A stretch of 64,000 nucleotides of DNA from Escallonia rubra. Lineage: Eukaryota; Streptophyta; Magnoliopsida; Escalloniales; Escalloniaceae. The notes beneath the pieces were generated by a model. It saw nothing but the letters and a program-made list of their open reading frames with translations, ran no database searches and had not been told where the DNA came from. The stretch is from NCBI GenBank assembly GCA_033065855.1, contig JAVXUO010001786.1, forward strand, positions 171,859-235,858, written 5' to 3'. The position numbers and the translations under genes are program-made. Below, one piece after another: positions 10,851 to 23,925 of this stretch. Each line of letters starts with the position of its first letter. Position 1 is the stretch's first letter.

Positions 10851-12180
10851 GTCCAGGCACTACACTTCTGTTGCCTAACTCTGATAGCTACCACATAGTA
10901 GCAAAGCTACAAACCTTTGCACTCAAATTCATCTCTACGAATACCTGAACGCAACAATTAAATTCTAAATTGTAATGCTAAACTTAAGTTGGTCAGGTTA
11001 TCACTTGGACTCTAACCGTTCCGGAACTTCATGAAAAATGAATTAGCTAATACGAAACTCACTGAAGTGAATTTACACCATTCTAATTTCAATTTATCTA
11101 AAACGAATTAAATCAGTCTCTAATTCAATTTGCCTCCATTGCATTATACTGACAGTATATCAAAGACTATGTTATCCGCATCATCTACTTAAAAATAATG
11201 AGCTTAATTTCAAGCTCAAGGTGTACTAAACTACTAGGCGATGGTCACGTGTGACTTGCACTCTACCAAAACTAACATGGAGAGGATAACCGATTCCTAT
11301 AAACACTTACACTTCACAGAAAGACGAAAACTATAACCACTACGGTTCCGCTACGCACTCTGGTGTCTTTAATCAAACCACTCCAATTGTTACTGAATTC
11401 GTCACCGAGATACGTGTTACCTTAACGTAGCACAAGATATGATTCTACATACCTCTGTATTGAACTTCACTAGAGTATAAGGCTCTAAGTTATCACATCA
11501 CTTCCGATTCAAAGTCACATTATTTACAAAAATCTTATAGCCTTACCCTTCAATCATTTGTTTCAGTTAAACGTTTAGAATCCTCAGTTCTAAAAGCAAG
11601 TAACATACAGTCTATCACGTGTTCAGCCAAGATCTCAACCTTGTATCGAATCATCGAATAGCTTATCCAAACCTAATCCACGTTCTCAGAATCTATTCTC
11701 ACTTACCGATTATCTGAGGCTTTGGAGTCTACATAATCCCATATTAGGGCAGGTGAAACTATGCAACTCCTAAATTAGGTAAAGATATACGTACTCAACA
11801 TATTGTCAATTTCCAGATCATCTGGAAATAAAATACAGTATAACTGATAACCAAATTAACCACAAGCAGCAAATATAACATGTTACCATTTCGGTACGTA
11901 TAAAACAAATACCAATCACCAAGAAACACTTATGGTTATATAGAAAATCATTTAACATTAATCACACAAACAAATATCCCAGTCAAGTATTTAGGGTTCA
12001 AATGATAACAATAATTGTAATCAAGTAATCAAAACACGAAAATCATTAACAAAACCATATCGATTAGCTCTCGATATTCACAATGCAAAGATACAACATT
12101 CCAGAAAATGACGAGTACATAAACAATGGTGTAGGTTTGACTAAGCAAAGTCAACCCAATGACTCAAAGCAATTATAATC
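10851..12180. other. Unrecognised AT-rich internal stretch
   Basis: About 1.3 kb inside the gypsy element where reverse transcriptase, RNase H and integrase would be expected. I see no conserved motif of these domains on either strand, and no long open frame. Either the region is decayed beyond recognition or pol was replaced by a deletion or unrelated sequence. Confidence 0.4.
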
Positions 12181-12890
12181 AGTAAAGGGTATTGGTCCTT
12201 AAGAGGATTTGTAGCATCTCCATGGCCAGTGGATTAGATACTACCCTGTCAAGTCCAAATACATTCGACAGAAGTAGATAAATATCCTGGAAAAATTTAG
12301 ATGACTCAATAAGAATGACATCTTCTCTGACGTCTCAGAGGAGATTAGCATTCTATTAAGTCATAATTGAGTTCAATATACAAGGGAATAAACTAAATGA
12401 CGGAGTAGAATCCAAATTTCGTATCGTACTCTCAAACAAAACTTTCAGACTTAACATCAGTCATTCCTCAACAGCACCAATCTCACTCATAAAGCAAATC
12501 ACCGACTTAACTACTGCTCAAACCTTATAAACTTTCAAACACTACTAGGGTTTCTCTTGATAATAGACGGATGCGTGATTAGAAAACTACCAATTCATAC
12601 CTAGTATGATATCAAAATCTTGAACATCAAATGGAATGAGGTCCATAGAAGCATCTGATCCCAACATAGACAGTACAATCACAGAGAACTACAAAACAGT
12701 CAAAGACTCTCCCAACGGAGTACTTATCACATGACCAGTTCCCAAAGATGGGTTTCACCCACAATCACTGTGCAAGAGTAAGGGATACCAAATAATATGA
12801 CGCTCTAGAATCAAACAATATATAAGTATCTCATGGGTTAACCTGTAGTGTACCTGACACAACGTCATCGGATGTAGCAACATCCTGATC
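12181..12890 (-). pseudogene. Degenerate gypsy protease, possibly reaching the start of RT
   Basis: Minus-strand translation, with stops and frame changes, shows a retropepsin-like stretch: ILFDSRASYYLVS in place of the usual DSGAS-H-FVS active-site region, and about 200 bp further QDFDI and a MNW, matching the DFD-ILGMDWL motif that follows in gypsy proteases. The catalytic Gly is replaced by Arg. Sequence after it resembles the linker before reverse transcriptase but is too damaged to assign. It lies 3' of the gag remnant, as expected for gag-PR-RT order. Confidence 0.55.
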
Positions 12891-13559
12891 AAACATTGGA
12901 TAAAACCTAGCTGATGATTTGGGCCTCTGCCCTATTGGACTTGAGACTATTTTGTCTGGCCCTGCGGCCTTGTCCTCTTTCCTGACGAGGAACGCTGCTC
13001 TCTGTTACACTAGCGATAGGTGCACAACAAAAAGTGGACTGATTATTTCTCATAAATGGATATTTTCAAACTTAAGGCCCCACACTGCCATGCCTAAAAC
13101 CTCATCCCGTCAATCCATAGCATAACTCACCATCCTGACTTCTTCCACAAATGACATATGGGGTGTCCGAAAAAGCTGACCCGCCACCCTGACCAATACT
13201 CTATGTAGGTCAAACTCCGGAACTAAAAAATGGTCTAACTCTAATACTCTGAGCTGATTGAGCACCTACACACTGCGCTCCCCTAAATCCCATATCATGC
13301 CCTGATCGAATTTCAGAACTATATCCAGATCTCAATATCACTGAGCCGAAGTGGGCCTGGATCCCTGATTCTGCCCCAACCTTTAACCTTGGGCACCGTG
13401 TTGTTTTTGCTGACGACTGTCAGCTCCTATAAATATGTTTTGGAAAAATTCTTATTTATCTCTCTTTTATCCTCCATGTGTTTACTCATGCCTTCCTCCA
13501 TTGTCAGACTTAGGCTGTTCCAAAACACATGCCAAATAAAGACATTCCATATATCTCGT

Positions 13560-13990
13560 CAATCGAGTTGGGATCATTATATCTCTTAGTTCAGGCCTAA
13601 GCCCCCATTCAGACTTCTGGTATCTATTTGCCTCTGGCAGTAACATCCTTACTGCAAATCTAGCGAGACAACAAAATCCTCATTTCAAAATTCTTCTGCC
13701 GATTCCTGATCTGCTTATGTCACATTAAAACATTCCTTTAACATCTATTCATAAAATCTGGTACAAATACCGGTCAAAAATAATTCCCTAAACTGTTCCC
13801 AAGTGATATCAATCAATTGCTGATGAGTCGAACTCTTCGCTACCATTTTCCACCCTGATCAGCCTCCCCTCTAAGTTTATATACAACAAATTCAATCTTT
13901 TTATCGCTTACAATCTGTTACTCAAAATTTTCTCAATTTTGCTAATCCAGTTTACTGCCTCTATAGGGTTCAATAACCTTTTATAGCTAG
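13560..13990 (-). pseudogene. Degenerate gypsy gag
   Basis: On the minus strand the segments IEFVVYKLRGEADQGGKW and DITWEQFRELF are recognisable in different frames. These match the hallmark K-LRGEA--WW and W-qF---F segments of the Retrotrans_gag family in plant chromoviruses. Multiple stops and at least one frameshift show it is dead. It sits between the primer-binding side (14567) and the protease remnant (12890), as expected. Confidence 0.65.
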
Positions 13991-14566
13991 TCGTATTTAT
14001 TGGGTAAATTTTCTCAAGGTACTCTCATCTCGAGATGTGGCTATGGTAAAATTGGATTCGGTACTCCTTGCTGCTAGTTGACCGGATTCTATGTCATCAA
14101 AGTTAGAATCAGGTTCATAGTGTTCAGAATCGTAACCATCAATTATGGGTTCTGTCGTTCCCCCTATTAGGTAGAGGTGCCCCTCTATAATCATAAAACC
14201 TCCATACAGTACATTGCCCAATCTAAGCATTGTTTGTTAGGAATTTCCAATGCCGGGGATTGAATCCCTGCTCATCTTATACAAAGCTGTTAGAATCTCA
14301 TTTATCGGGGACTGCAGGCCCTCCGTATTATCTCCACTGCTAGTGCTATGAGTGCGGACCATACTGATACCATGTACAGTTATCAGGGTTTATACTAACA
14401 CGTGTCTAAAGAACAACACAATTACAAGCTAAAGGCAGAGTTCTTAACTCTACCCTTCGTCCAACCCCACTCTCATTAACCGAAAAACAGAATCGTGTTA
14501 CCTATACTCTGTGGTTCCGTGCCTAAAGAATCATATACCTATACTCTTAATACCAACAGACCGAAC

Positions 14567-14579
14567 TGCACTGATACCA
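14567..14579 (-). other. Primer-binding site of degenerate gypsy element
   Basis: Minus strand TGGTATCAGTGCA, an initiator tRNA-Met site with one change in TGGTATCAGAGC. It lies 2 bp from the LTR end (TGTAACGCC, plus-strand reading, from 14582). Confidence 0.7.
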
Positions 14580-15606
14580 ACTGTAACGCCCAGGAAATCT
14601 AGAGTTCCGTCACCACGAACTCCCAGAACATTAACCTGCCACATCACATCAAACCTGCCAAACCCTAGTCACTAACACATACTTCGAAGCATTTAATTCG
14701 ATACCAACTCAAATTCTTCAAATACAAGATTACAAAATTTCTTGGACTTAAACTATTAAAACCTACGTTCTTTACAACCTCAAACATCTATAGTATGAGT
14801 TGACAGTACCGACCCACGCAAGGGTCTTGCCATACAGTAGTGGTGGGCTCACTGGAATCTCACACAACTCTAAACCCATTCCCAAGCAAGCTATAGCTGA
14901 TCATCACCTGTTTAAGGGAGTCAAACGAAGAGTGGGCTTTTGAGAGATCAGTAAGGTCGTACAAGAACAACCGAAGGACTAACGACACGATTCAAAAGAA
15001 TCCATTGGATGATAATATTTTAAAACATTTTGACAGTCATGAACAGTCTGACAAATTCCAAAACAATCATAATCACTCATAAGTATATACCAAAAATGAC
15101 CGAAGACAATCCTAGACAGACACTAGAACAAACATTGACAATCATCCTAGTTTCGAAATGAGCATCGTCAATCATAACCAAATACCAATACAATCATTTG
15201 AGATCATTTCAAAACCATCGTCATTTTAAAATACAATGATGATTTTCCCAAAGGGTTTCATAACAAACACAAATACTTCAAGGGAAATAGGGGAAGGGGT
15301 CTCGGACAAACAAAATAAGTTCGATTACAGTATGGGGAAAAGTTTCAACTCAATCCCTTCCAGTCAGATATTAGGACATTCATTTGAACATCAATCACGA
15401 TATAGGGAGGAGTTTTACTCGATCCCCTTCAATTAGATAACCAGAGATTCACTTGAACATCATTCTCAAACAATCATTAAGATGCAATGAAAACAAATCA
15501 GAGATGTTGATCACGAGCAAAAGCAATGCCGTTCAGGTAATGCACAGATGTAGACATGCATGATGTACTAGAATACTAGTCCCACTTCGTACTAGCCTGT
15601 GTTCCA

Positions 15607-16922
15607 CGCAGGATTTAGACCGGCCTTATAACGCCTCCCCACAGAACAGATTCCAAGGATCAACACAGAAACAACAGTCATAGAGTCAACAAGACATTCA
15701 CTGCTTAACATACTATATAATGAACACAACGACGAATACAAATAACAGTAACAATTAAGATTTCAGTAACAATTCAGCATACTGATATAATTTTGAAACC
15801 AATAAAATAACCCTAGAGGGGGGGGGGGTGAATAGGGTTTTAAGACTACTTTAAAAATTAACAACAAACAAACCTCAATCTCAATAACTCAAATAAACAA
15901 ACAACCAATCTCAACACAAATGTAAAAACGATAAAGTAAAAGAGGGAAGGGTTTAGAGATACTTGACAAGGAGAATTAAATGGTTCGGCTTGATATACCC
16001 ACAAGCCTACGTCCACCCCTTCAAGGAAGTCCCTTGAAAGGCCCTAGAATCCACTAGTATGATCTTCCTTACGGGTCAAGATCGAACCTCTTACAATCCC
16101 TTGATGCTATGCCCACATCAAGAACAAGCTTTGACAAACCCAAAGCTCCAAAGCTTGACAACCCCAAGCTTTGATACAAGAACCTTTCGATGAAGAAATG
16201 TGTACAAAATTTCACTCTCAATAAGTAGATGAGTACAAGTTGAAGTACTAGAACAAGAGAGATGAGTGTATGATGACTTATGAAAGTGTATCTCTCTCTA
16301 ATGTAAGCTCACAATAAATGCTCTCTTGAAATGGATGAGAAATCAATGAAAACAAGAGAGATTTGAACAATTGTTTTGATCTTTGAGAATATGAAAGATA
16401 AGAGAGCTTTGAATGCAATTGATGAATCAAAACAATGCCCAAAATGAGTATTTATAAAGGTGGGAATAAATATGACCGTTTGGGGTTAGGTGGAGAATTA
16501 AATGCGCCAAACGGTAAATGCAGTCGACTGCAATACACCATTGCAGTCGGCTGTAACCCAAAAAGTAGCCGTTGGAAATTCAAATTTCCAACTTGCAGTC
16601 GACTGTAATCCATTGCAGTCGACTGTAATAGGCTACTGGAAGTATTGCAGTCGACTGCATTCCAATGCAGTCGACTGTAATACCTCACTGCCCAACTTGC
16701 AGTCGACTGCATTCCTGAAAATGCAGTCGACTGCATTCCTGAAAATGCAGTCGACTGCATTCCTGAAAATGCAGTTTTTTTGTTTTTAAAGCATGAAAAA
16801 CTTTTATGCATGCAAGGGAAACCTATGGGCAAGTTCTAGGTATACAGTCATCGTAACGATCATCTCTCTATGTCTAGTTTACAAAGACGGAAATAAAAGC
16901 ATGAAAACTTCAATCGACGAAT
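15607..16922. repeat. 1.32-kb tandem duplication, copy 1 (flank plus truncated copia LTR)
   Basis: Copy 1 holds about 187 bp of gypsy LTR flank, the AATTT target site (15789-15793) and the first 1129 bp of the copia LTR. It stops abruptly after CAATCGACGAAT. A 5-bp filler AGATT (16923-16927) joins it to copy 2. By eye only a handful of differences separate the copies, including a poly-G length difference near 15820 and 17140. Confidence 0.9.
16520..16756. promoter_or_regulatory. Palindrome array in duplicated LTR copy (9 sites)
   Basis: Sites centred on GTCGAC start at 16523, 16546, 16598, 16618, 16650, 16670, 16702, 16726 and 16750; the site at 16546 reads GTCGGC. The flanking context is TGCA-GTCGAC-TGCA or close to it. 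Same arrangement as at 17840-18076. Confidence 0.8.
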
Positions 16923-17768
16923 AGATTCGCAGGATTTAGACCGGCCTTATAACGCCTCCCCACAGAACAGATTCCAAGGATCAACACAGAAACAACAGTC
17001 ATAGAGTCAACAAGACATTCACTGCTTAACATACTATATAATGAACACAACGACGAATACAAATAACAGTAACAATTAAGATTTCAGTAACAATTCAGCA
17101 TACTGATATAATTTTGAAACCAATAAAATAACCCTAGAGGGGGGGGGGTGAATAGGGTTTTAAGACTACTTTAAAAATTAACAACAAACAAACCTCAATC
17201 TCAATAACTCAAATAAACAAACAACCAATCTCAACACAAATGTAAAAAGGATAAAGTAAAAGAGGGAAGGGTTTAGAGATACTTGACAAGGAGAATTAAA
17301 TGGTTCGGCTTGATATACCCACAAGCCTACGTCCACCCCTTCAAGGAAGTCCCTTGAAAGGCCCTAGAATCCACTAGTATGATCTTCCTTACGGGTCAAG
17401 ATCGAACCTCTTACAATCCCTTGATGCTATGCCCACATCAAGAACAAGCTTTGACAAACCCAAAGCTCCAAAGCTTGACAACCCCAAGCTTTGATACAAG
17501 AACCTTTCGATGAAGAAATGTGTACAAAATTTCACTCTCAATAAGTAGATGAGTACAAGTTGAAGTACTAGAACAAGAGAGATGAGTGTATGATGACTTA
17601 TGAAAGTGTATCTCTCTCTAATGTAAGCTCACAATAAATGCTCTCTTGAAATGGATGAGAAATCAATGAAAACAAGAGAGATTTGAACAATTGTTTTGAT
17701 CTTTGAGAATATGAAAGATAAGAGAGCTTTGAATGCAATTGATGAATCAAAACAATGCCCAAAATGAG

Positions 17769-17776
17769 TATTTATA
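17769..17776 (-). promoter_or_regulatory. TATA box in E1 3' LTR
   Basis: TATAAATA on the minus strand, about 70 bp downstream of the last palindrome site in the sense of the element. The partner LTR has it at 24577-24584. Confidence 0.65.
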
Positions 17777-17839
17777 AAGGTGGGAATAAATATGACCGTT
17801 TGGGGTTAGGTGGAGAATTAAATGCGCCAAACGGTAAAT

Positions 17840-18076
17840 GCAGTCGACTGCAATACACCATTGCAGTCGGCTGTAACCCAAAAAGTAGCCGTTGGAAATT
17901 CAAATTTCCAACTTGCAGTCGACTGTAATCCATTGCAGTCGACTGTAATAGGCTACTGGAAGTATTGCAGTCGACTGCATTCCAATGCAGTCGACTGTAA
18001 TACCTCACTGCCCAACTTGCAGTCGACTGCATTCCTGAAAATGCAGTCGACTGCATTCCTGAAAATGCAGTCGACT
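17840..18076. promoter_or_regulatory. Palindrome array TGCAGTCGACTGCA in E1 3' LTR (9 sites)
   Basis: GTCGAC (GTCGGC at the second) starts at 17843, 17866, 17918, 17938, 17970, 17990, 18022, 18046 and 18070: spacings 23, 52, 20, 32, 20, 32, 24, 24. Sites lie upstream of the TATA box in the sense of the element. The regular spacing suggests a protein-binding array; no binding protein is known to me. Confidence 0.7.
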
Positions 18077-18426
18077 GCATTCTTGAAAATGCAGTTTCTT
18101 TGTTTTTAAAGCATGAAAAACTTTTATGCATGCAAGGGAAACCTATGGGCAAGTTCTAGGTATACAGTCATCGTAACGATCATCTCTCTATGTCTAGTTT
18201 ACAAAGACGGAAATAAAAGCATGAAAACTTCAATCGACGAATTTCCTCTTTGATGCGTTCCGTTGAGAGTCTTTGACCGTGTTGCTCGTCTAATAATCCG
18301 TTTGCATGAGTATGAGATTGTTCCTATTGCTTCATCAACTCAATGCATGTTAGACAGCATAATCATCAATGTTAGTTATCATCAAAATCAAATATAATCC
18401 TAGGTTAAATAACCGTAGGGTTAACA

Positions 18427-18680
18427 ATCTCCCCCTTTTTTATAATGGAAAACATTGATTCAAATAATATGAGATATATACGATAATAAAGCCAAAGAAG
18501 CATAACAATCTCAATTATAAACCATAAGGGGTCATGAGAAGAAATCATGACAAAAAAGCTCCCCCTATCTCAAGCAATATAGGGCTCCCCCTAACTTAAG
18601 TAATATATGCTCATATCAAGTCCACACAAATATGAATGAACAATATTTTCTCCCCCTTTTGACATCATTGAAAAAGGTCA
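18427..18680 (-). other. Polypurine tract and repeated AGGGGGAG boxes of E1
   Basis: On the minus strand AAAAAAGGGGGAGAT directly precedes the 3' LTR and is the plus-strand primer. Three similar boxes (AGGGGGAGC, AGGGGGAGC and AAAGGGGGAGAAAA) lie within 250 bp upstream and may act as extra polypurine primers or be relics of shifting LTR borders. Confidence 0.65.
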
Positions 18681-19008
18681 AGGGTGTGTGTGAAAGTGAT
18701 CAACGTATGTATCCATCCATGGATAATCAATATTGCCAACAAGGGCATTCAAACAATAAAAACATAAGTACTTGAATACCCATCAAAAGGTGTACCAAGC
18801 ACTTTTTACAAAGATAGCACAAATAGGAAGTGTAAATGATTTAGAAATATGAGTGTGTGTGCAAATCAAATGAGATTGAATGAATATCAACAAAATCAAT
18901 AATTTTGAAAAGAGAAACATCAATCAAGGCATGCTTTAAGCATATTAAATAATGTTCAAGCATGAGAAGTGCAACTTGCATGATTAGCACAAGAGATATA
19001 ACATTTAG

Positions 19009-22000
19009 TCACATAGGTGAAGACATGCCAAGTTCTCTTCTAAGAGCGGTAAACCTTTTCGAATCTAAAGGTTTAGTGAAGATATTCGCTAATTGGTGAT
19101 TTGTGTCCACGAAATCTAGAACAATATCACCTTTTTGCACATGATCACAGATAAAATGGTGTTTGATTTCTATGTGCTTTGTGCGTGAATGTTGGATGGG
19201 ATTTTTGATCAAGTCAATGGCACTACTATTATCGCAGAAGATAGGTATGTGATCATACTTGAATCCAAAGTCCAAAAGGATTTGTTTCATCCAAAGAATT
19301 TGTGCACAACAAGCACCAACCGCCATATATTCGGCTTCAGTGGTAGAGAGTGCAACCGAGTTTTGCTTTTTGGAACTCCAAGAAACAAGATAGTGACCTA
19401 GGAATTGGCAACCTCCACTAGTACTTTTCCGCTCGGTTTTACAACCGGCATAGTCGGCGTCGGAGTAACCAATTAGGTCAAAAAATGAAGTGTTTCTAGG
19501 AAACCATAACCCTAAATCATGAGTGCCCTTAAGATATCTAAGGATTCTCTTGACGACAATCAAATGAGATTCCTTAGGACAAGCTTGAAATCTAGCACAT
19601 AAACAAACACTAAACATTATATCGGGTCTACTTGCGGTAAGGTAAATGAGTGATCCGATCATACCTCGATAGCGCTTAATATCAACATCCTTACCCTTTT
19701 CATCTTTATCAAGCTTTAATGAAGAGCTCATTGGAGTGTCAAAAGCATTTGATGCTTCCATGTCAAATCTCTTGAGTAGCTATTTGGTGTATTTGGCTTG
19801 GTTGATAAACATTCCATCCTTGTTTTGTTTGATTTGAAATCCAAGGAAGAAGGTGAGTTCTCCCATCATGCTCATTTCAAACTCCTTACTCATACAAGAA
19901 GAAAACTCTTCGCACAAGGATCCATTAGTAGCACCAAATATAATATCATCAACATAAATTTGCACCAACAATAAGTCATTGCCCTTAGATTTTATAAAAA
20001 GAGTGGTGTCAAGTTTTCCTCTTGAAAAACCATTTTCTAAAAGAAAACTACTTAGCCTTTCATACCAAGCTCTAGGAGCTTGTTTTAAACCATAAAGAGC
20101 TTTGCTAAGTCGGAAAACGTGGTTTGGAAATTTTTCATGTTCAAAGCCGGGAGGTTGAGCCACATAGACCTCCTCCGAAATAAAACCATTTAGAAAGGCA
20201 CTCTTGACATCCATTTGAAAGAGTTTAAAATCTCTATTGCAAGCAAAAGCTAATAGCATTCTAATAGATTCAAGTCTAGCTACCGGTGCATAAGTTTCAT
20301 CAAAATCAATTCCTTCCTCTTGGTTATAACCTTGGGCCACTAATCTAGCCTTGTTTCTAACCACGACTCCGGATTCATCAAGTTTGTTTCTAAAAATCCA
20401 TTTTGTGCCTATAATCCTAAAGTTTTGAGGTTTAGGCACAAGGGTCCAAACTTGATTTCTTTCAAATTGAACTAACTCTTCTTGCATAGCAAGCATCCAA
20501 GATTCATGATGTAGAGCTTCGGAGAATTTCTTCGGTTCAATTTGGGAAAGAAACGCTATATTAACATGTTGTTGAAGAGAGCGTCGAGTTCTTACCCCAC
20601 TCGAAGGATTACCTAAGATTTGATCGCTTGGATGATCCTTTTTGTAAGTCCAATCTTTTGGTAATTCTTGAGAGTTGTCCAAGTTTGAAGCATCATTGAT
20701 TGCTTTCTCGTTTCCCCCTTGAGAACTTGATTGTTGCTCCCCTAGATCAATTTCTTTGGGGTTGCCTTGTAGTGTTTCACTTATGTCCAAAGTTCTCAAG
20801 TCATTATCCATGTCATCTACATTAACAATGTTAGTCCTCCGAAGAAAAGGATTAGTCTCATCAAAAGTAACATTAATGGATTCTTCAACAACCAAAGTAC
20901 TTTTATTATAAACTCTATATGCCATGCTATTATTAGCGTAACCAAGAAAAATACTCTCAAAGGTCTTGAAATCAAATTTGCTAAGGCGATCCTTGGTATT
21001 TAAAACAAAGCATTTGCAACCAAAGTTTCTAAAAAAGCTCACCTTAGGTTTCTTATCATTAAAAAGCTCATAAGGGGTTTTTAACAAAAATTTTCGCAAG
21101 ATAATTCTATTAAGAACAAAACAAGCACAATTGACCGCCTCCGCCCAAAAGTATTTAGGTAAATCATATTCGTTAAGCATTGTTCTTACCGCTTCTTGCA
21201 AACACCTATTCTTTCTTTCGGCAACACCATTTTGTTGAGGAGTTCTAGGAGCCGAAAAATTATGTGATATCCCAAAGTCATCACACAAGGCTCCTATTTT
21301 TTAATTTTCAAATTCTCTACCATGATCACTTCGAATGTTGGTAATCAAATAACCTTTTTGATTTTGAACACGTTTTGCAAATGAAGTGAACACATTTAGA
21401 GATTCATCTTTGGTAGCCAAAAAGAAAGTCCAAGTATAGCGAGAATAGTCATCAACAATAACAAAACAATATGATTTACCACCAAGACTAGTAGTAGGGA
21501 TTGGTCCAAACAAATCCATGTGAAGTAATTGCAATGGTCTAGAAGTAGATACCATTTTTTCGGTTTGTGAGAGACCTTCTTTTGCTTACCCATTTGACAA
21601 GCATCACATACTTTATCTTTCTCAAACTTGATCTTTGGGAGACCCCTCACAAGTTATTTGCTTGAAATATCCTTCAAATGCTCCATGTGCATGTGACCAA
21701 GTCTTCGATGCCAAAGCCAAGATGTTTCACTAATAGCACTAAGACACTTGACATCTTGGTTAGCTAAATCATTTAATTGAATGGAGTAAACATTATTATC
21801 TCTACTACCAACCAAAATAGTTTCATTGTTCTTTAAGGATAGTATAGTGCATTGAGAAGCCTCAAAGATAACTTTAAAACCTTTATCACTAAATTGACTA
21901 ATACTTAGCAAGTTATGCTTCAAACCTTCAACATATAACACATTCTCAATTGAATGTGGTTCCTTACCAATAGTTCTTTTACCTTTGATTTTTCCTTGAG

Positions 22001-22140
22001 AATTGTCACCAAAGGTCACATTTCCTCCTTCTTTAAGATCAATCGAGGTGAAAAGAGATATGTTGCCGGTCATATGTCTTGAGCATCCACTATCAAGAAT
22101 CCACTTCTTGCTACTAGATTTTGCTTTGAGACATACTTAT
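19009..22140 (-). pseudogene. pol: Copia pol pseudogene of E1 (PR-INT-RT-RNase H)
   Basis: Encodes the polyprotein that cleaves Gag, integrates and reverse-transcribes the element. In order on the minus strand: protease with DSGCSRHMTG (about 22100-22060); GAG-pre-integrase zinc region with WHRRLGH and CDACQMGK; integrase core with MDLFGP, SDHGREFE and NGVAERKNR; reverse transcriptase with [12 protein letters not shown] and an intact YVDD (about 19945-19960); and RNase H ending KHIEIKHHF and the ADIFTKPL-type tail, here with N in place of D. Breaks: nonsense changes near 21654 (Glu), 21301 (Ser) and 19780 (Glu), where E2 has the residue shown, and a 1-nt deletion near 21556. The protease frame is out of phase with gag. 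It is therefore not translatable as one protein. Confidence 0.93.
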
Positions 22141-22149
22141 AAACACAAA

Positions 22150-23866
22150 TCAAGTAGTGACTTTTGGTACCCAAATTTTCTTGAGTCCTTGGATGTTAGT
22201 CTTGCATTTGTATTCTTGACCTTTCGCAATCCACATTTTCTTTCTACCTCTAACAAAAACAATTCTACAAGGACAATGATTAGTCGTATGCCCTTTCTTG
22301 TTGCACCAACCGCAATGTGTAAAAGGTATGCAATAATTCTTTGGTCGTTTTGTATGAATATTCAACCTAGCTTGTTGTTGCAAAACTTTAGGAGGCATGG
22401 CCATGGAATCTAATCCAAGACCACCTTTGTTTAGGTCAATTCTTTGGCGTCCAAGCATGACATCCAAATTGTTTTGACCATCAACAAATTTTTCAAGACA
22501 TTTTTTCAAATCACAAATCTTAACTTTTAAATCTTCATTTTGTTTTTCTAAAGCCAAAGTTTTGGAAGAGATTTGTTTTGAGCTAGGAGTGTTAACAAGT
22601 AATTCAACCAAATCGTTATTCACATGCTCTACATATAAATGGCTAGACATGCATTCATTCTTGGCATGCAACTTATCATTTTCCATTATCAACTTCTCAA
22701 TTTTCTTATTAGCTTCAAGGAATTTCTTAGACAAAATAATATTTTTCTTGAAAATTTTCTTGGATTCCTCATATAAGCTATCATAAGCATCTTCAAAGCT
22801 TTCATTATCACTATCACTACCGGAAGAAGAGCTTACCTCATCATTTGCCATGAAGCACACATTTGCTTGATCATTCTCTTCATCACTTGAATCAAAATCA
22901 CTCCATGTTGAAGTATGTTCGGCATTCATTGCTCTTTCCTTCTCCTTGTTCTCTTTCTTAGAGAATTGTCTTCTTTTAGCTCTTTCCCATACATCTCTTC
23001 TTTCCTTCTTCTCCCTTTTGTAGATAGGACAATCCATCTTCATATGTCCCGGCTTGTGGCATTTATAGCAAAGTTTCTCTTCGTTGCTAGCATTTTGTTG
23101 TTTTCTCCCATCATTTCTTCTAAATCTTAAGAACTTCTTGAAGTTCTTTGCAACCAATGCAATATCCTCTTCATCAAATTCTTCATCATCATCACTTGAC
23201 TCAAGGTTTGAAGATGAAGCTTTAAGAGCAATTGATGTAGGCTTCTTCTTGACGTCCTCTTGATCAAAGGTCTTGAGTTGCATTTCGTACGTCATGAGTG
23301 AGCACATCAATTCATCAAGAGGAAAGATGTTGAGATTCTTTGATTCTTGGATGGCGGTGATCTTTCCATCCCAAGCTCTTGGTAAGGACCTAATCACTTT
23401 TCTCACTAGATCACCATTAGTGAATTCCTTACCCAATTGCTTCAAAGGGTTCACAATGTTAGTAAAACGAGTATTCATATCCGCAATGGATTCATTTGAA
23501 AGCATATGGAATAACTCATAATCTCTAAACAATAAGTTCATTTTGGAATCTCTAAGAAGAGAAGTCCCTTCATGAGTGACTTGAAGAGTAAGTGTCTAAA
23601 GCACATACAAGACAATTTTTTGCTCTAGCATTCATACAAATCATCTTCTTGTCATGATCACTATATTCCGATTTTAATTTAGGCTCTTCAACCTTGTCAA
23701 CCACCTTTATCGGAACGAATGGGCCATTCTCAACAATATCCCACATCTCATAGTCTTGAGATTCTAAGTAGATTTTCATCTTAACTTTCCACACACTATA
23801 ATTGGTCCCATTAAACAATGGAGGCCTAGTGGTAGAACTACCCTCCATACCCCCAACGTAAGCCAT
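22150..23866 (-). pseudogene. gag: Copia gag pseudogene of E1
   Basis: Starts MAYVGGMEGSSTTRPPLFNG at 23866, 40 bp inside the primer site. A 50-bp deletion near 23590 (relative to E2), with a shared T at the junction, shifts the frame. The rest is open from 23541 to 22150 (463 codons). It carries the UBN2-like Gag core, a CCHC knuckle (CYKCHKPGHMKMDC), a Ser/Asp/Glu-rich segment, a Lys/Leu-rich region of probable coiled coil and a second knuckle (CGWCNKKGHTTNHC). The second half is deleted in E2. Gag would form the particle and bind RNA; this copy is broken only by the 50-bp deletion. Confidence 0.9.
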
Positions 23867-23906
23867 GATCGATTAACTCTCTTGGCGTTACCCAATATAA
23901 CAAGAG

Positions 23907-23923
23907 CCGAGGCTCTGATACCA
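23907..23923 (-). other. Primer-binding site of E1, initiator tRNA-Met
   Basis: Minus strand TGGTATCAGAGCCTCGG, 2 bp inside the 5' LTR edge (23926). Complementary to the 3' end of initiator tRNA-Met over its first 12-13 bases. Confidence 0.85.
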
Positions 23924-23925
23924 CT

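Larger units (their letters stand above)
16928..18242. repeat. 1.32-kb tandem duplication, copy 2 (flank plus copia LTR)
   Basis: Second copy of the unit. Here the LTR continues past 18242 to its true end at 18426 and into the body of E1, so this is the original context and copy 1 is the extra segment. Confidence 0.9.
17115..18426 (-). repeat. 3' LTR of E1 (1312 bp)
   Basis: Reads TGAAACCAAT...GGGTTAACA on the plus strand (TG...CA on both strands). It is about 50 bp longer than the partner LTR, because two extra 24-bp palindrome units are present. By eye the two LTRs differ at about two dozen positions. Confidence 0.92.

Noticed and set aside
16520-16756. Regularly spaced palindromic repeats resembling a CRISPR array
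   Set aside because: Repeats are 14 bp, the spacers are repeated between LTR copies, spacing alternates 20/32/52, and the array sits in a plant retrotransposon LTR with a TATA box.
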